A DNA stretch of 34,117 nt, from positions 1 to 34,117 of the forward strand of contig JBQTJM010000026.1 in the NCBI GenBank assembly GCA_052387115.1, in the 5' to 3' direction. This DNA is from JACCXJ01 sp052387115 (GTDB lineage Bacteria > Pseudomonadota > Gammaproteobacteria > JACCXJ01). Below are positions 7,979 through 15,181 of the stretch, piece by piece; positions within the stretch are counted from its first letter, which is position 1, and each line of letters begins with the position of its first letter. The notes under the pieces were generated by a model that did no database searches, had not been told where the DNA came from, and saw only the letters and a program-made list of their open reading frames with translations. Both the position numbers and the translations under genes were made by a program.

Positions 7979-8030
7979 CTGAATTTCAGCTAAATATGTA
8001 GCGCACGCAGAATGCGTTGAAGAATTCAAC
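7979..8030. promoter_or_regulatory. Palindromes upstream of the bufferin promoter (possible activator sites)
   Basis: CTGAA-T-TTCAG spans 7979-7989 and GTTGAA-GAA-TTCAAC spans 8016-8030. They lie 25-76 bases upstream of the -24 element, and both halves contain TGAA/TTCA. This is where an enhancer-binding protein could sit. Binding is inferred only from position and symmetry. Confidence 0.35.
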
Positions 8031-8100
8031 AAGGGAGAACACCGCGAAATACGGTGGGGCCCACGGATGGCCGCGGGTTGAGCTCTTAGGAGCGGGGGAG

Positions 8101-8163
8101 CTAAGTCTTCGGCCTGGGACGGGGTCGTTTGATGCCGAGTTTCTGCATGCGGCAACTGGTTAC
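8101..8163 (-). pseudogene. C-terminal remnant of a Fis-type sigma-54 activator
   Basis: The minus strand reads about 20 codons ending 'RMQKLGIKRPRPRPKT' before a stop. This pattern is the recognition helix and tail of Fis-family HTH domains ('TLRSRMQKLGI...'), and resembles 'STLRYRMKKLNI' at the end of the intact activator at 9988-11904. Nothing upstream in this frame matches the rest of such a protein. It looks like the last piece of a second activator gene that lay after the spondin gene. Confidence 0.4.
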
Positions 8164-8310
8164 ACTTAATCGTGGGCTCCGTGGATGCGAATCGCCAGTC
8201 GGCGGCGCTAACCCCGCAACCATTTGCGGGGCCCACAAGCTTTCGCGGCCCCAGCACACTCCTCGGCCCCCGAGAGATGAGCATAACGTATTGGTTGACA
8301 CCCCGAGGGG

Positions 8311-8341
8311 CCCGCCTCCTCGGCCTGCGCGGAGAGGCGGG
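8311..8341 (-). terminator. GC-rich hairpin just after the spondin gene
   Basis: CCCGCCTC (8311-8318) pairs perfectly with GAGGCGGG (8334-8341) and lies 27 bases past the spondin stop. On the minus strand no U-tract follows, so intrinsic termination is uncertain; on the plus strand TTGTTTTG follows, but no plus-strand gene leads into it. Confidence 0.35.
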
Positions 8342-8367
8342 TTGTTTTGGGATCCTTGTGAAGGCGC

Positions 8368-9033
8368 CTACTGGCGGACGAAGGTTACCTGCCCGACGGG
8401 AACGCGCTTGCCTTCCTTTACGAAGTAGGGCGCGTCGTTCAGCTGGATGGGGCCGCGCGGCTGCGTGTCGCTGTCGAAGGCGCGGTAACTCGTGCCGGAG
8501 TCGGTGCCCACGTCCCAAGCGTAGAGCGTGACGGTCTTCGTGGCGAGCCACTGAGCGCCCTCGAAGAGGGCAACCTCGGCGGCCAACGCGCACCAGTCCG
8601 GGCTGGGGGCGATCATCGCGCCGATCGACACCATCGGGTGGGCCGGATCAATCTCGAAGTTCGCCACGGCCTTGCCGGGGACGCTGCGGATCGGATCCGG
8701 CGTCTCGATGAGCGTCCCCGCGTTGCCCGCCTCGATGGCCGAGCGGATCTCGGCGTCGAGCGGTTGGTGCTTACCCTCCTCGCACAACTGCTCGAGGCCA
8801 GGCGTCGCGGTGCCGCCGGCGTGGAAGGGCGAGTAGCGGGCGTCATGGGTCACGCCGATCACCGGCGAGAAGTGCGCGAGCAGCGGGAAGTCCTTCGGAT
8901 GCGTCTCGGAGCTCCAGGTGCGCTCGAACGTGACCTGGTAACGCGCTCCGGGCGGCTCCTCCGCCTGGGCGGTCGCGAGACCGAGAAGAGCTGTCGACAA
9001 GGTCGAGGCGATCAATTGTGTCACGGTTTTCAT
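8368..9033 (-). CDS. Secreted spondin-domain protein
   Basis: A 221-residue protein. Residues 1-23 form a signal peptide ('MKTVTQLIASTLSTALLGLA' then 'TAQAEE'). The rest is one Spondin_N-type domain: 'YQVTFERTWSSETHPKDFP', 'AHFSPVIGVTH', 'SPFHAGGTATPGLEQLCEEG', 'HPMVSIGAMIAPSPDWC' and 'LYAWDVGTDSGTSYRAFD'. In F-spondin and bacterial relatives this fold is a C2-like beta-sandwich that binds calcium, other proteins or surfaces. The bacterial function is unclear. ATG 9033 follows AAAGGAG; longer forms are not supported. A sigma-54 box lies about 135 bases upstream. A degraded paralogue sits at 12009-12231 and shares the 'M-x-TVT' start. Confidence 0.88.
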   Translation of the reverse strand: MKTVTQLIASTLSTALLGLATAQAEEPPGARYQVTFERTWSSETHPKDFPLLAHFSPVIGVTHDARYSPFHAGGTATPGLEQLCEEGKHQPLDAEIRSAIEAGNAGTLIETPDPIRSVPGKAVANFEIDPAHPMVSIGAMIAPSPDWCALAAEVALFEGAQWLATKTVTLYAWDVGTDSGTSYRAFDSDTQPRGPIQLNDAPYFVKEGKRVPVGQVTFVRQ

Positions 9034-9531
9034 GTTCGTTCTCCTTTGCGCCATTTTCTCGCTGGGCGCCGTTTGGGGTATGGATTCGTCCACCGTCACT
9101 TCTTCGGATATGGCAAGAAGTTTCATACGGCATTTCGTTGCGGTCACAGGGCCGCTTACTCGGTAGCGCAACGCCTATGCCAGAATGCTGGAAAGCGATA
9201 AGCCTAGGCTACCTAAATACTTAGCGTGCTTGGCTTTACCTTGGCTCAGCGAGCTGCCTACCCTTCGACCACAACTATTCGTGGGGCCACAAAATGCGAT
9301 GGTGGCGATCCTAGCCCAACAGCTCGGCGACGGTCACGCCGATGCGATAGAAACTTGAGGGATAAGAAAGGCAGCAGGATTATGCCTGATGCACGCGTCA
9401 CGCGGTTCAACGCTGCTTCCGTGTAAGGCAGCGGGAGCCGATCGTTGAGATCGCGACCATCAACCGCCTCGCATCAAACAAGTTGCGTCCCCGTCAAAGC
9501 GGGACCGCATCTCATGAGACTTTGCTTTCTT
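9034..9531. other. Long leader and intergenic region before the spondin gene
   Basis: The region holds the sigma-54 box at 9168-9182 and a leader of about 123 bases to the spondin start. Further upstream lies a perfect 10-base palindrome, AGCCTAGGCT. No gene with family features is seen on either strand, and no clear U-tract terminator follows the STAS gene. Confidence 0.5.
9168..9182 (-). promoter_or_regulatory. Sigma-54 promoter for the spondin gene
   Basis: The minus strand reads TGGCATAGGCGTTGC, a full match to TGGCAY-N5-TTGC with GG and GC ten bases apart. The predicted start is near 9156. It shares CTGGCATAG with the STAS-gene promoter. Confidence 0.72.
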
Positions 9532-9789
9532 TTAGCTCAGTAACAGTTCTTGTATGAAAGGTGTCGCATTACGTAGCGCCACTCCCTCGTCCGATAGGCG
9601 ATGGAGGAGCATGAGACCTTCGGTATCTACGAAGTGCAGGCCCGACGCGTCCAGGTTGAGGTTCCTTGAGATGGAGCGAGCGGCGTCGACGGCCGAGCGC
9701 AATTCCGTGACCCACGGCCCGACCAGTCGTCCTTCCAGAATTAACTCTGCGGTATTGCCTTCCTGATCGTTCAGGGTGATCCTTAGCAT
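9532..9789 (-). CDS. Small STAS-domain-like protein
   Basis: An 85-residue protein with the alternating strand-helix pattern of STAS domains (SpoIIAA, anti-sigma-factor antagonists). 'AELILEGRLVGPWVTELRSAV' gives the early strands and first helix, and 'NLNLDASGLHFVDTEGLMLLHRL' gives the central strand and the loop before the second helix. The conserved phosphorylatable Ser/Thr of classical antagonists corresponds roughly to the 'FVDTEG' loop, where Thr is present but not in the standard 'DSSG' setting. ATG 9789 has GGAG nine bases upstream; a GTG at 9807 is possible. It lies downstream of the sigma-54 activator, behind its own -24/-12 box. A regulatory partner-switching role is inference. Confidence 0.7.
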   Translation of the reverse strand: MLRITLNDQEGNTAELILEGRLVGPWVTELRSAVDAARSISRNLNLDASGLHFVDTEGLMLLHRLSDEGVALRNATPFIQELLLS

Positions 9790-9833
9790 GCATGGGTTCT
9801 CCGTCACAAGGGCCTTAAGACCTTTTGTCCATT

Positions 9834-9849
9834 AGCCAGGGCTATGCCA
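9834..9849 (-). promoter_or_regulatory. Sigma-54 promoter for the STAS gene
   Basis: The minus strand reads TGGCATAGCCCTGGCT. GG and GC are ten bases apart; the -12 element is TGGC instead of TTGC. The predicted start near 9823 leaves about 35 bases before the STAS ATG. Confidence 0.6.
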
Positions 9850-9882
9850 GATCATCCGCTACCGACTAGAACCTAATGCAAG

Positions 9883-9900
9883 CGCTTGTTCCTTCAAGCG
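9883..9900. promoter_or_regulatory. Inverted repeat upstream of the STAS promoter
   Basis: CGCTTG-TTCCTT-CAAGCG is a perfect 6-6-6 inverted repeat, 34 bases upstream of the -24 element and between the activator stop and the promoter. It may be an activator site or part of the end of the activator transcript. Confidence 0.4.
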
Positions 9901-9987
9901 TTGTGGTGAAGCGCCACCGAAACAGCAAGGGATAGGTGTAGTGAAGCGGGACGAAGGCACCGCGGCTATTGGTGGGCGCTGCAATAG

Positions 9988-11904
9988 TTAGTGGCGGGCG
10001 GATACGATATTCAGCTTCTTCATGCGATAGCGTAGCGTGCTGGGGTGCATGCCGAGGATCTGCGCGGCGCCCCTTGGGCCTTCGATGACCCACTGGGCTT
10101 GCTCCAGCACCGAGAGGATGTGCTGCCGTTGCACGGACTCGAGACTGGCGCCTTCGTTGGACGAAGCATCCTCCCGGAGCACCCGGTTCGCACCGGGTAA
10201 CATTTCCGCATCGATCTCGATGGTGGGCCCGTCCGTGAGAATGATCGCGCGCTCCACGACGTTCTCGAGCTCGCGCACATTTCCGGGCCAGCGATATGAC
10301 TGCAGCAATCGCAGGGACTCATCGCTTATCCCTTGGACGCGCTTACCGATCCGTCCGGTGAACTTATCGATCAGGAAACGCACAAGCAACGGAACGTCTG
10401 GCAGGCGCTCGCGCAACGGTGGCGTGGTCACAGGAAATACGTTGAGGCGATAGTACAGATCCTCGCGAAACGTTTTTCCCGCCACCGCTTGCAGCAGGTC
10501 TCGGTTCGTCGCGGCGATGACGCGCACATCCACTTTAATCGGCGATTTGCCCCCCACTCGATCGAACTCCCGCTCCTGTAGCACGCGCAATAGCTTGATT
10601 TGCACTTCCAGCGCCATCTCGCCAATCTCGTCGAGGAAAATCGTGCCGCCGTCGGCGAGCTCGAACCGTCCGATGCGCCTGGCGATCGCGCCGGTAAACG
10701 CGCCTTTCTCATGTCCGAACAATTCGCTCTCGACGAGTCCGGTCGGCAGCGCGGCACAATTGACTTTAATGAGGGGCTTGTCGCGGCGCTTGCTTGCCGA
10801 ATGAATCGCACGAGCTATCAGTTCTTTCCCCGTACCCGTCTCTCCCCGAATCAATACCGTAGAGTCCGTGGGCGCTACCCGCGCGACGTTAGTCAGGGTC
10901 GCCTGCAATGCCGCGCTACGCCCGACAATCTCCTCGAAGTTGTGAACCGATTTGAGCTCATCCTGCAGATATTGATTTTCGGCTTGCAGCCGCGCCTTTG
11001 CTTGCTCCATCAACACGCGCTCGGTGATGTCAACAAACATGGTACGAGTGTAGTGGCCGCCGGGTTCGGGTTTCGACCACCACTGTATCCAGATGGGCTT
11101 GCCGTTGTCCTTGCGGCGAAGCTCCAGCACGACGCCGCTCGTATCCGTGCCGCGGCCCAGCGACGCGAAGGCTTCTTTGACACGGCGCTGTGCGTCCGCC
11201 GTGTTCGGCACCAATGACATGCCCACCATCCCCGACACGTCTTCCGCGGTAATGCCGAGGATGCGCATGGCCGCACGGTTGGCACTGATGAAGCGCGATT
11301 CGAGATCTTCATGGACATAGGCAATCGGCGCTTCTTCAAAGAGATCGCGAAAGCGCTGCTCGCTGAGATGTAATTGCTCCATGGCCCGCACTCGGTCCAA
11401 CTCAGCGGCGGCTCGCGCGGCAAAGATTTGGAAAGTCATGAGCAGACGAGGTTGCGGCGGCATTTCGCAATCGTCGAAGATCGCGAGATGCCCGAGCACA
11501 CTGCCGGTGGAGTACCGCAGCGGAACGCCCAGATAGCTCTCGACGCCTGCTTCCTTGGGAAACAGTTTCCATACGCCCGAAGGATGGTGGCATAAATTGC
11601 CACGTACGACCTCTTCGCAAGGCGTGCCCGCCAGATCCCATTCCTGGTTCTCGATGAATTGGCCGTTCATCCAAAATGCCAAGGTTCGTACTCGCGTTTT
11701 TGTCTCCGCGAACTCGGCGACGAAAGCGTTGGGAACGCCGGTCGCAATGCTCAAATTACGAACGAGTAAGCGGAAGAAATCCGTGCCTGTGGACTGGGCA
11801 GTGCCTTCTACGATCGCGCGTAGCGCGGCCAGCTCCGCCGTGTCTATGGAGTTGGAGGCGATGGTGGTAGACGATGCCGTTGGACGCTCGGGTTTTTCGT
11901 TCAT
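9988..11904 (-). CDS. Sigma-54-dependent transcriptional activator (GAF-PAS-AAA+-Fis HTH)
   Basis: A 638-residue bacterial enhancer-binding protein. Residues ~35-175 form a GAF-like sensory domain, ~180-300 a PAS domain ('FRDLFEEAPIAYVHEDLE...'), then a short coiled linker. The AAA+ domain (~325-565) has Walker A 'GETGTGKE', the RpoN-contact loop 'GAFTGA', Walker B 'IFLDEIGEM' and the arginine-finger region 'REDLYYRLNVFP'. A Fis-type HTH ends the protein ('GAAQILGMHPSTLRYRMKKL'). The absence of a receiver domain suggests direct sensing of a small ligand or redox state. It opens RpoN promoters by ATP hydrolysis. Three -24/-12 boxes lie within 4 kb downstream (9834, 9168, 7940), making these the likely targets. 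No strong Shine-Dalgarno is visible. Confidence 0.93.
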   Translation of the reverse strand: MNEKPERPTASSTTIASNSIDTAELAALRAIVEGTAQSTGTDFFRLLVRNLSIATGVPNAFVAEFAETKTRVRTLAFWMNGQFIENQEWDLAGTPCEEVVRGNLCHHPSGVWKLFPKEAGVESYLGVPLRYSTGSVLGHLAIFDDCEMPPQPRLLMTFQIFAARAAAELDRVRAMEQLHLSEQRFRDLFEEAPIAYVHEDLESRFISANRAAMRILGITAEDVSGMVGMSLVPNTADAQRRVKEAFASLGRGTDTSGVVLELRRKDNGKPIWIQWWSKPEPGGHYTRTMFVDITERVLMEQAKARLQAENQYLQDELKSVHNFEEIVGRSAALQATLTNVARVAPTDSTVLIRGETGTGKELIARAIHSASKRRDKPLIKVNCAALPTGLVESELFGHEKGAFTGAIARRIGRFELADGGTIFLDEIGEMALEVQIKLLRVLQEREFDRVGGKSPIKVDVRVIAATNRDLLQAVAGKTFREDLYYRLNVFPVTTPPLRERLPDVPLLVRFLIDKFTGRIGKRVQGISDESLRLLQSYRWPGNVRELENVVERAIILTDGPTIEIDAEMLPGANRVLREDASSNEGASLESVQRQHILSVLEQAQWVIEGPRGAAQILGMHPSTLRYRMKKLNIVSARH

Positions 11905-11982
11905 AGCGCGGGTGACAGCATCGAAACTCGGCCGTGGATTAGCAACGCGGGCGGGGATGCCGACTCCCTATGTGCCCCGGGA

Positions 11983-12012
11983 ATAAGACTTTTAAACGCC
12001 TTTGTTTGTCAA
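11983..12012 (-). promoter_or_regulatory. Sigma-70 type promoter for the activator gene
   Basis: The minus strand has a perfect TTGACA (12007-12012), an 18-base spacer and TCTTAT (11983-11988). The predicted leader is about 72 bases. The -35 hexamer overlaps the stop of the spondin pseudogene. Confidence 0.5.
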
Positions 12013-12231
12013 GAGACACGGTCCACTGGTCGATCTGCACACTCTTTTGAACAGGTGGGCTCCTTCGGATGCTCGAACGGGAAGTGTTCCGGCGTCCATA
12101 GGCCCGTGACCGTGATCTCGTACGTGGCACCCTGGTCCTCGCCGAGGGGTTCATGAGATGCCAGCGCGACCAACCAGCGTTAGCGCAGCGGCCGCGGATA
12201 AGGTAAAGATTCGACCAGTGACTGTGTTCAT
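12009..12231 (-). pseudogene. Frameshifted and truncated spondin-domain gene
   Basis: ATG 12231, with GGAG upstream, opens a signal peptide, 'MNTVTGRIFTLSAAAALTLV', then hits a stop after 26 codons. One base later in phase the frame continues as 'GATYEITVTGLWTPEHFPF' and 'EHPK', the first strand of a Spondin_N domain, before ending at 12009. The remaining ~150 residues of the domain are missing. Both the signal peptide and domain start resemble the intact gene at 8368-9033, so this is probably a decayed duplicate. It follows the beta-propeller gene by 29 bases. Confidence 0.6.
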
Positions 12232-12260
12232 GTTTTTCACTCCAAGCTTACAGAACCTTG

Positions 12261-13364
12261 TCAGGATAGTTCCCAGGTGTTGCTCGTTCGGTTGAAGAGC
12301 AAAGTGCCCCTCCCGTGCGCAGCCACTACGACCTGGGACGAAGTGATGGCGACACCGGTTGCGAGACTGTCTTCCGGCAGCGGGATGGACTGCAGGATCC
12401 TTGGATGTGCCGGGTCGCGCACATCGACGAGGACGAGCCGCGGCGAAGGCGACGAACCGACAAGTGCTGCGACGCCGTCGTGGACGTCCACGTTCACGGG
12501 CTCGACACCGAGGTCGAGCAGGACGAGCAGCTTCGGCATGGAAGGGTCGGCAACGTCGAGAACGCCCAAGCCCGCGGCCACAGCGACATAGAGGATCGAG
12601 CCGTCGGCTGCACCCTCGATCGGAAAGTTCGCCGGCTTCGCACCGCCCGCGGTGAAGCCGTAAGTATCGAGCGGCAGAGCGCCCTGGCGGGTGATCTGCA
12701 GCGGTTCGGAGGCCAGCGTCGCAACAGTCATCTCGAAATAAGGGCCCCAGTCGTGCGTGGACACGTACGCCGCCCGGCCATCGGCGGCCAGGACCACGTC
12801 CGGCTGTCCGCGGCCGAAGTCGGCGGTGACGATTTCGCTCCCGAGGAAGCCAGTGCGGTCGTAGCCCCGCATCGAGAGGCGCGAAGTCCCGCCGGAAACG
12901 ATGACCCGGCCGCCCGCGGCGGAGACGCCGGAGAACGGACCGACCTCGACGGGAACGGGGGAATTGCGCAGAGTAGGCGCGGATGGGTTCTCCAGCGTGT
13001 AGACGGCTAGATGCCCCGGCGGCCGCGCGTCCAGCACGAAAAACAGGTCGTCAGCGACCGCGAGGTCATCCGCACTCTCGCCGCCCTGCAGGGGGACGAC
13101 ACGCGTAGGCTTGCGCCGTTGAAGGTGCATGACCTCGATCCCGGCCGCGCCTTTGGTGACGTAGGCCCACTCACCGTACACGACGACATTGGCCGATTCC
13201 CCGGAGCGCGTGGTCGGATAGGTGAGCGCGTTCCATGCAAGCTGGACCCAGGAACAGCCGCCGAGCCAGAGTGCGGGGAGCATGACTATCCATGCGCACC
13301 GCGCTGGCAACCGCTCGACGGTTCCGCTGTTCCCCGCGGCCGTTCCTAGGACATGCATCGACAT
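12261..13364 (-). CDS. Beta-propeller lipoprotein with LVIVD-like repeats
   Basis: A predicted 367-residue exported lipoprotein. A hydrophobic stretch 'WIVMLPALWLGGC' ends in a lipobox-like LGGC, so the cysteine is probably lipidated. The body has repeated blades such as 'VVVYGEWAYVTKGAAGIEVMHL', 'ILYVAVAAGLGVLDVADPSMP' and 'VAALVGSSPSPRLVLVDVRDPAHP'. These are typical of LVIVD-repeat propellers, which usually bind proteins on the cell surface. ATG 13364 and ATG 13358 are both possible and neither has a good ribosome site; a GTG at 13394 also opens the frame. It precedes the spondin pseudogene, suggesting that propeller and spondin proteins once worked together at the envelope. Confidence 0.75.
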   Translation of the reverse strand: MSMHVLGTAAGNSGTVERLPARCAWIVMLPALWLGGCSWVQLAWNALTYPTTRSGESANVVVYGEWAYVTKGAAGIEVMHLQRRKPTRVVPLQGGESADDLAVADDLFFVLDARPPGHLAVYTLENPSAPTLRNSPVPVEVGPFSGVSAAGGRVIVSGGTSRLSMRGYDRTGFLGSEIVTADFGRGQPDVVLAADGRAAYVSTHDWGPYFEMTVATLASEPLQITRQGALPLDTYGFTAGGAKPANFPIEGAADGSILYVAVAAGLGVLDVADPSMPKLLVLLDLGVEPVNVDVHDGVAALVGSSPSPRLVLVDVRDPAHPRILQSIPLPEDSLATGVAITSSQVVVAAHGRGTLLFNRTSNTWELS

Positions 13365-13747
13365 CGGGGACCCGAGGACGCCTCCGAAGCCCACGAAAAA
13401 GCCAACATCGACCCGTCGTTACGTGCCACTCCTGTCCGCATTTCGAAACACTCCCCCACTACCCGCAAACCCGCAGCCGCCACTGCCGTGCTAAGGATAT
13501 CTCCTCGTGCGGCACACTGTTTCCTTTGCGTAAGCAATGATAGTATCAACCTGCTTGATGCGTCCACGTGAACCCCATGAATTGTAGGGGCCGAAATTGG
13601 CCGCCTATGCACTTCGCCGGGAGGGGCCCGATCAACCAGCACAGAAGAACCCCCAGGAGAGAGCAGACCTGGTCCCGGGCCGGCCACGTGGGCCGATCCC
13701 CTCGCCGCATCACCGCGCTGGTCCGAAGCCCTGTATAGCGCACTGGC
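13365..13747. other. Non-coding divergent region
   Basis: This is the space between the minus-strand lipoprotein gene and the plus-strand GH94 remnant. I see no convincing gene, sigma-54 box or repeat. The open frames here lack family features. Confidence 0.45.
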
Positions 13748-14323
13748 TTGAGGCCTATCCATGAGCCCTGTGCGCCACGCCTTCGTGCAAAACTTCCTGG
13801 GCCACGCCCCAGGCCCGCCTATTATGACGAAGGCCCCGCGCTCGGCTCGGCGCAGAGCGACGAATGCCGCATCGATGCCCTGGCCCAGGCCTGGGCCGCG
13901 ATCTCCGGTGCGGCATCGTCCGAGCGGCGAGCGCAGGCCTTGGACGCCGTCGAGCGCTATCTCGTGTCGGAACCCGACGGGCTCATTCGTCTCCTCACGC
14001 CACCTTTCGATAAGAGACGACACACGACCCAGGCTATATCAAGGGCTATGTCCCCCGGTGTGCGGGAAAACGGCGGCCAGTACGGTCGGACCTTGGTACT
14101 CGAGCCGCGCATCCCCGCGAGCTGGCCCGGATTCACCTTGCGCTACCGTCTCCCCGACCGCGTCACCTGCTACCATATCACGGTAGTGAATGAAGCCGGA
14201 GCACAGGGGATCGTGGCGGCCGCGACACTCGATGGCACGGCGCTGCTACCGGAGCAGGGAAGGCTGCGCGTTCCCCTGGTGAGGGATGGGGGTCGGCACG
14301 AGCTGCGGGTCAGCCTGCGCTGA
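13748..14323 (+). pseudogene. GH94 cyclic beta-1,2-glucan synthase / glycan phosphorylase remnant
   Basis: The plus strand encodes fragments of the C-terminal catalytic part of GH94/NdvB-like enzymes. 'AYYDEGPALGSAQSDECRID' from 13814 is followed by 'LAQAWAAISGAASSERRAQAL' and 'ERYLVSEPDGLIRLLTPPFD'. After that the expected 'DPGYIKGY' is found in another phase (14025-14055), and the original phase returns at 'PGVRENGGQYG'. The next several hundred residues of a normal protein are missing, and the sequence jumps to the terminal 'LEPRIPASWPGFTLRYR' and 'CYHITVVNEAG' beta-sandwich. The catalytic N-terminal domains (~2,000 residues in NdvB) are absent. Two frameshifts plus internal deletion mark it as a dead fragment. 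Confidence 0.7.
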
Positions 14324-14360
14324 TCCAGAGGGCGCACGCCGCGGACATGGCCAGCAGAAG

Positions 14361-14573
14361 ATGTCGGGTAGATACGAAATTATTATTTACTGGAGTGAAG
14401 AGGACGACGCCTTTATTGCCGAGGTGCCAGAGTTGCCCGGCGGTATGGCGGACGGTCAAACTTATCAGGAAGCCGTTGCCAACGCTGAGACGGTGATAGG
14501 GGAATGGATTGAGACTGCTGGAGACTTAGGCCGTCCGATTGCCGTGCCGCGCGGTCGGCTGATGTTTGCCTAA
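14361..14573 (+). CDS. Orphan HicB-family antitoxin-like protein
   Basis: A 70-residue protein with the HicB fold: 'YEIIIYWSEEDDAFIAEVPELPGG' followed by 'YQEAVANAETVIGEWIETAGDLGRPI' and a short tail. HicB proteins bind and neutralise the HicA mRNA interferase. No HicA-like frame (about 60 residues with the conserved histidine) lies on either side, and the extra C-terminal DNA-binding domain of larger HicB proteins is lacking. The ribosome site is weak. It sits alone on the plus strand in a zone of decayed genes, so it may be a solitary remnant or act on a distant HicA. Confidence 0.72.
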   Translation: MSGRYEIIIYWSEEDDAFIAEVPELPGGMADGQTYQEAVANAETVIGEWIETAGDLGRPIAVPRGRLMFA

Positions 14574-14609
14574 CTCGTCGGCCCCATCACGCGCGACAAA
14601 AAAGGGGAA

Positions 14610-14852
14610 TTACCACGTTGACGTAGTACGCCCGTCGCCCCAGTGCTTTCCTAGCTCTACGCTTAATCCTTGGTTCTCGATTTCCGAAAGTTTACTGGCG
14701 TCGATGGGACTCGTATAACGCGCCTTCAATATCCGCGCACTCAATCGGAAGTCATACTTCACGCCCTCAACGCAGGTCGCGTCGCCGCCTTGGATGAATC
14801 ATCCATCTTCAACCGCCGCTCGAAGCTTTTGGCCCGTCACCATCGCCGGCAT
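14610..14852 (-). pseudogene. dCTP deaminase-like gene with in-frame stop and lost C-terminus
   Basis: AAAGGGGGAGACAAAT precedes ATG 14852, a strong ribosome site. The frame gives 'MPAMVTGQKLRAAVEDG', a TGA at codon 18, then continues in the same phase as 'FIQGGDATCVEGVKYDFRLS' and 'ARILKARYTSPIDASKLS'. The 'VEGVKYDFRL' step is the start of the dCTP deaminase/dUTPase-like beta fold. After 'QGLSVE' the sequence departs from the family and stops at 14610. The conserved catalytic region is missing. This is recalled family similarity, not a search result. Confidence 0.5.
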
Positions 14853-14869
14853 ATTTGTCTCCCCCTTTC

Positions 14870-15037
14870 CTACGGTTCACCCATTTTAGGTGCTTCCTTA
14901 GCTTTGCGATGCTTCGGACCGGCCTTGGCAGCCGCGCCAACGGCTCGCTTGAGGCGCTCCCAACCATCGGGTCGCACCGTCGAGGGAGGCGATCTGGCTG
15001 CGCTCGCGACGGCGTTTTGCCGCGAGCGCTCCCAGGT
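14870..15037 (-). pseudogene. C-terminal fragment of an unrecognised protein upstream of the dCTP-deaminase-like gene
   Basis: An open frame of 56 codons without a start ends 'WERLKRAVGAAAKAGPKHRK' plus a lysine-rich tail. Its TAG lies 17 bases before ATG 14852, at a normal operon spacing. The tail resembles those of small conserved proteins found beside deaminase-domain genes. I cannot name it with confidence. Confidence 0.3.
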
Positions 15038-15094
15038 CTACTGGCCTCGACAACCCCGATCGATACTGGCCACGGTCGTCAATCGCCTCCTGGA

Positions 15095-15135
15095 CATCCC
15101 CTCTCCCGCCGGGAGAGAAGCAGGGTGAGGGGATG
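15095..15135. repeat. Dispersed palindromic repeat downstream of ftsZ
   Basis: CATCCCC (15095-15101) and GGGGATG (15129-15135) flank a perfect palindrome, TCTCCCGCCGGGAGA (15102-15116). This CCCCTCTCCC...GGTGAGGGG type is a common intergenic repeat in proteobacteria. It lies about 47 bases past the ftsZ stop and may stabilise or end the dcw transcript. Confidence 0.65.
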
Positions 15136-15181
15136 AAAACGCGATTCATGACCGCCCGTCGCATACCCGGCTGCGCCCCCC

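Larger units (their letters stand above)
8031..8367. other. Non-coding stretch between bufferin promoter and spondin gene
   Basis: I see no intact gene here. It holds the degraded HTH fragment at 8101-8163, a hairpin CCCCGCAA-CCAT-TTGCGGGG at 8212-8231, and the hairpin at 8311-8341 listed separately. Open frames crossing it are shadows without family features. Confidence 0.5.

Noticed and set aside
7883..8593. 236-codon minus-strand frame across the bufferin promoter region
   Set aside because: It overlaps the spondin gene in another phase and the sigma-54 promoter, is arginine- and histidine-rich and has no recognisable domain.
13421..13430. Possible sigma-54 box before the beta-propeller gene (a GTGCCA element)
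   Set aside because: The base pair ten bases away is CG, not GC, so the invariant -12 element is missing.
13346..14023. 225-codon minus-strand frame opposite the GH94 remnant
   Set aside because: The opposite strand holds recognisable GH94 sequence; this frame has no domain or ribosome site.
14286..14360. N-terminal extension of the HicB-like protein
   Set aside because: The extra 25 codons overlap the end of the GH94 remnant and lack family similarity; the fold starts at ATG 14361.
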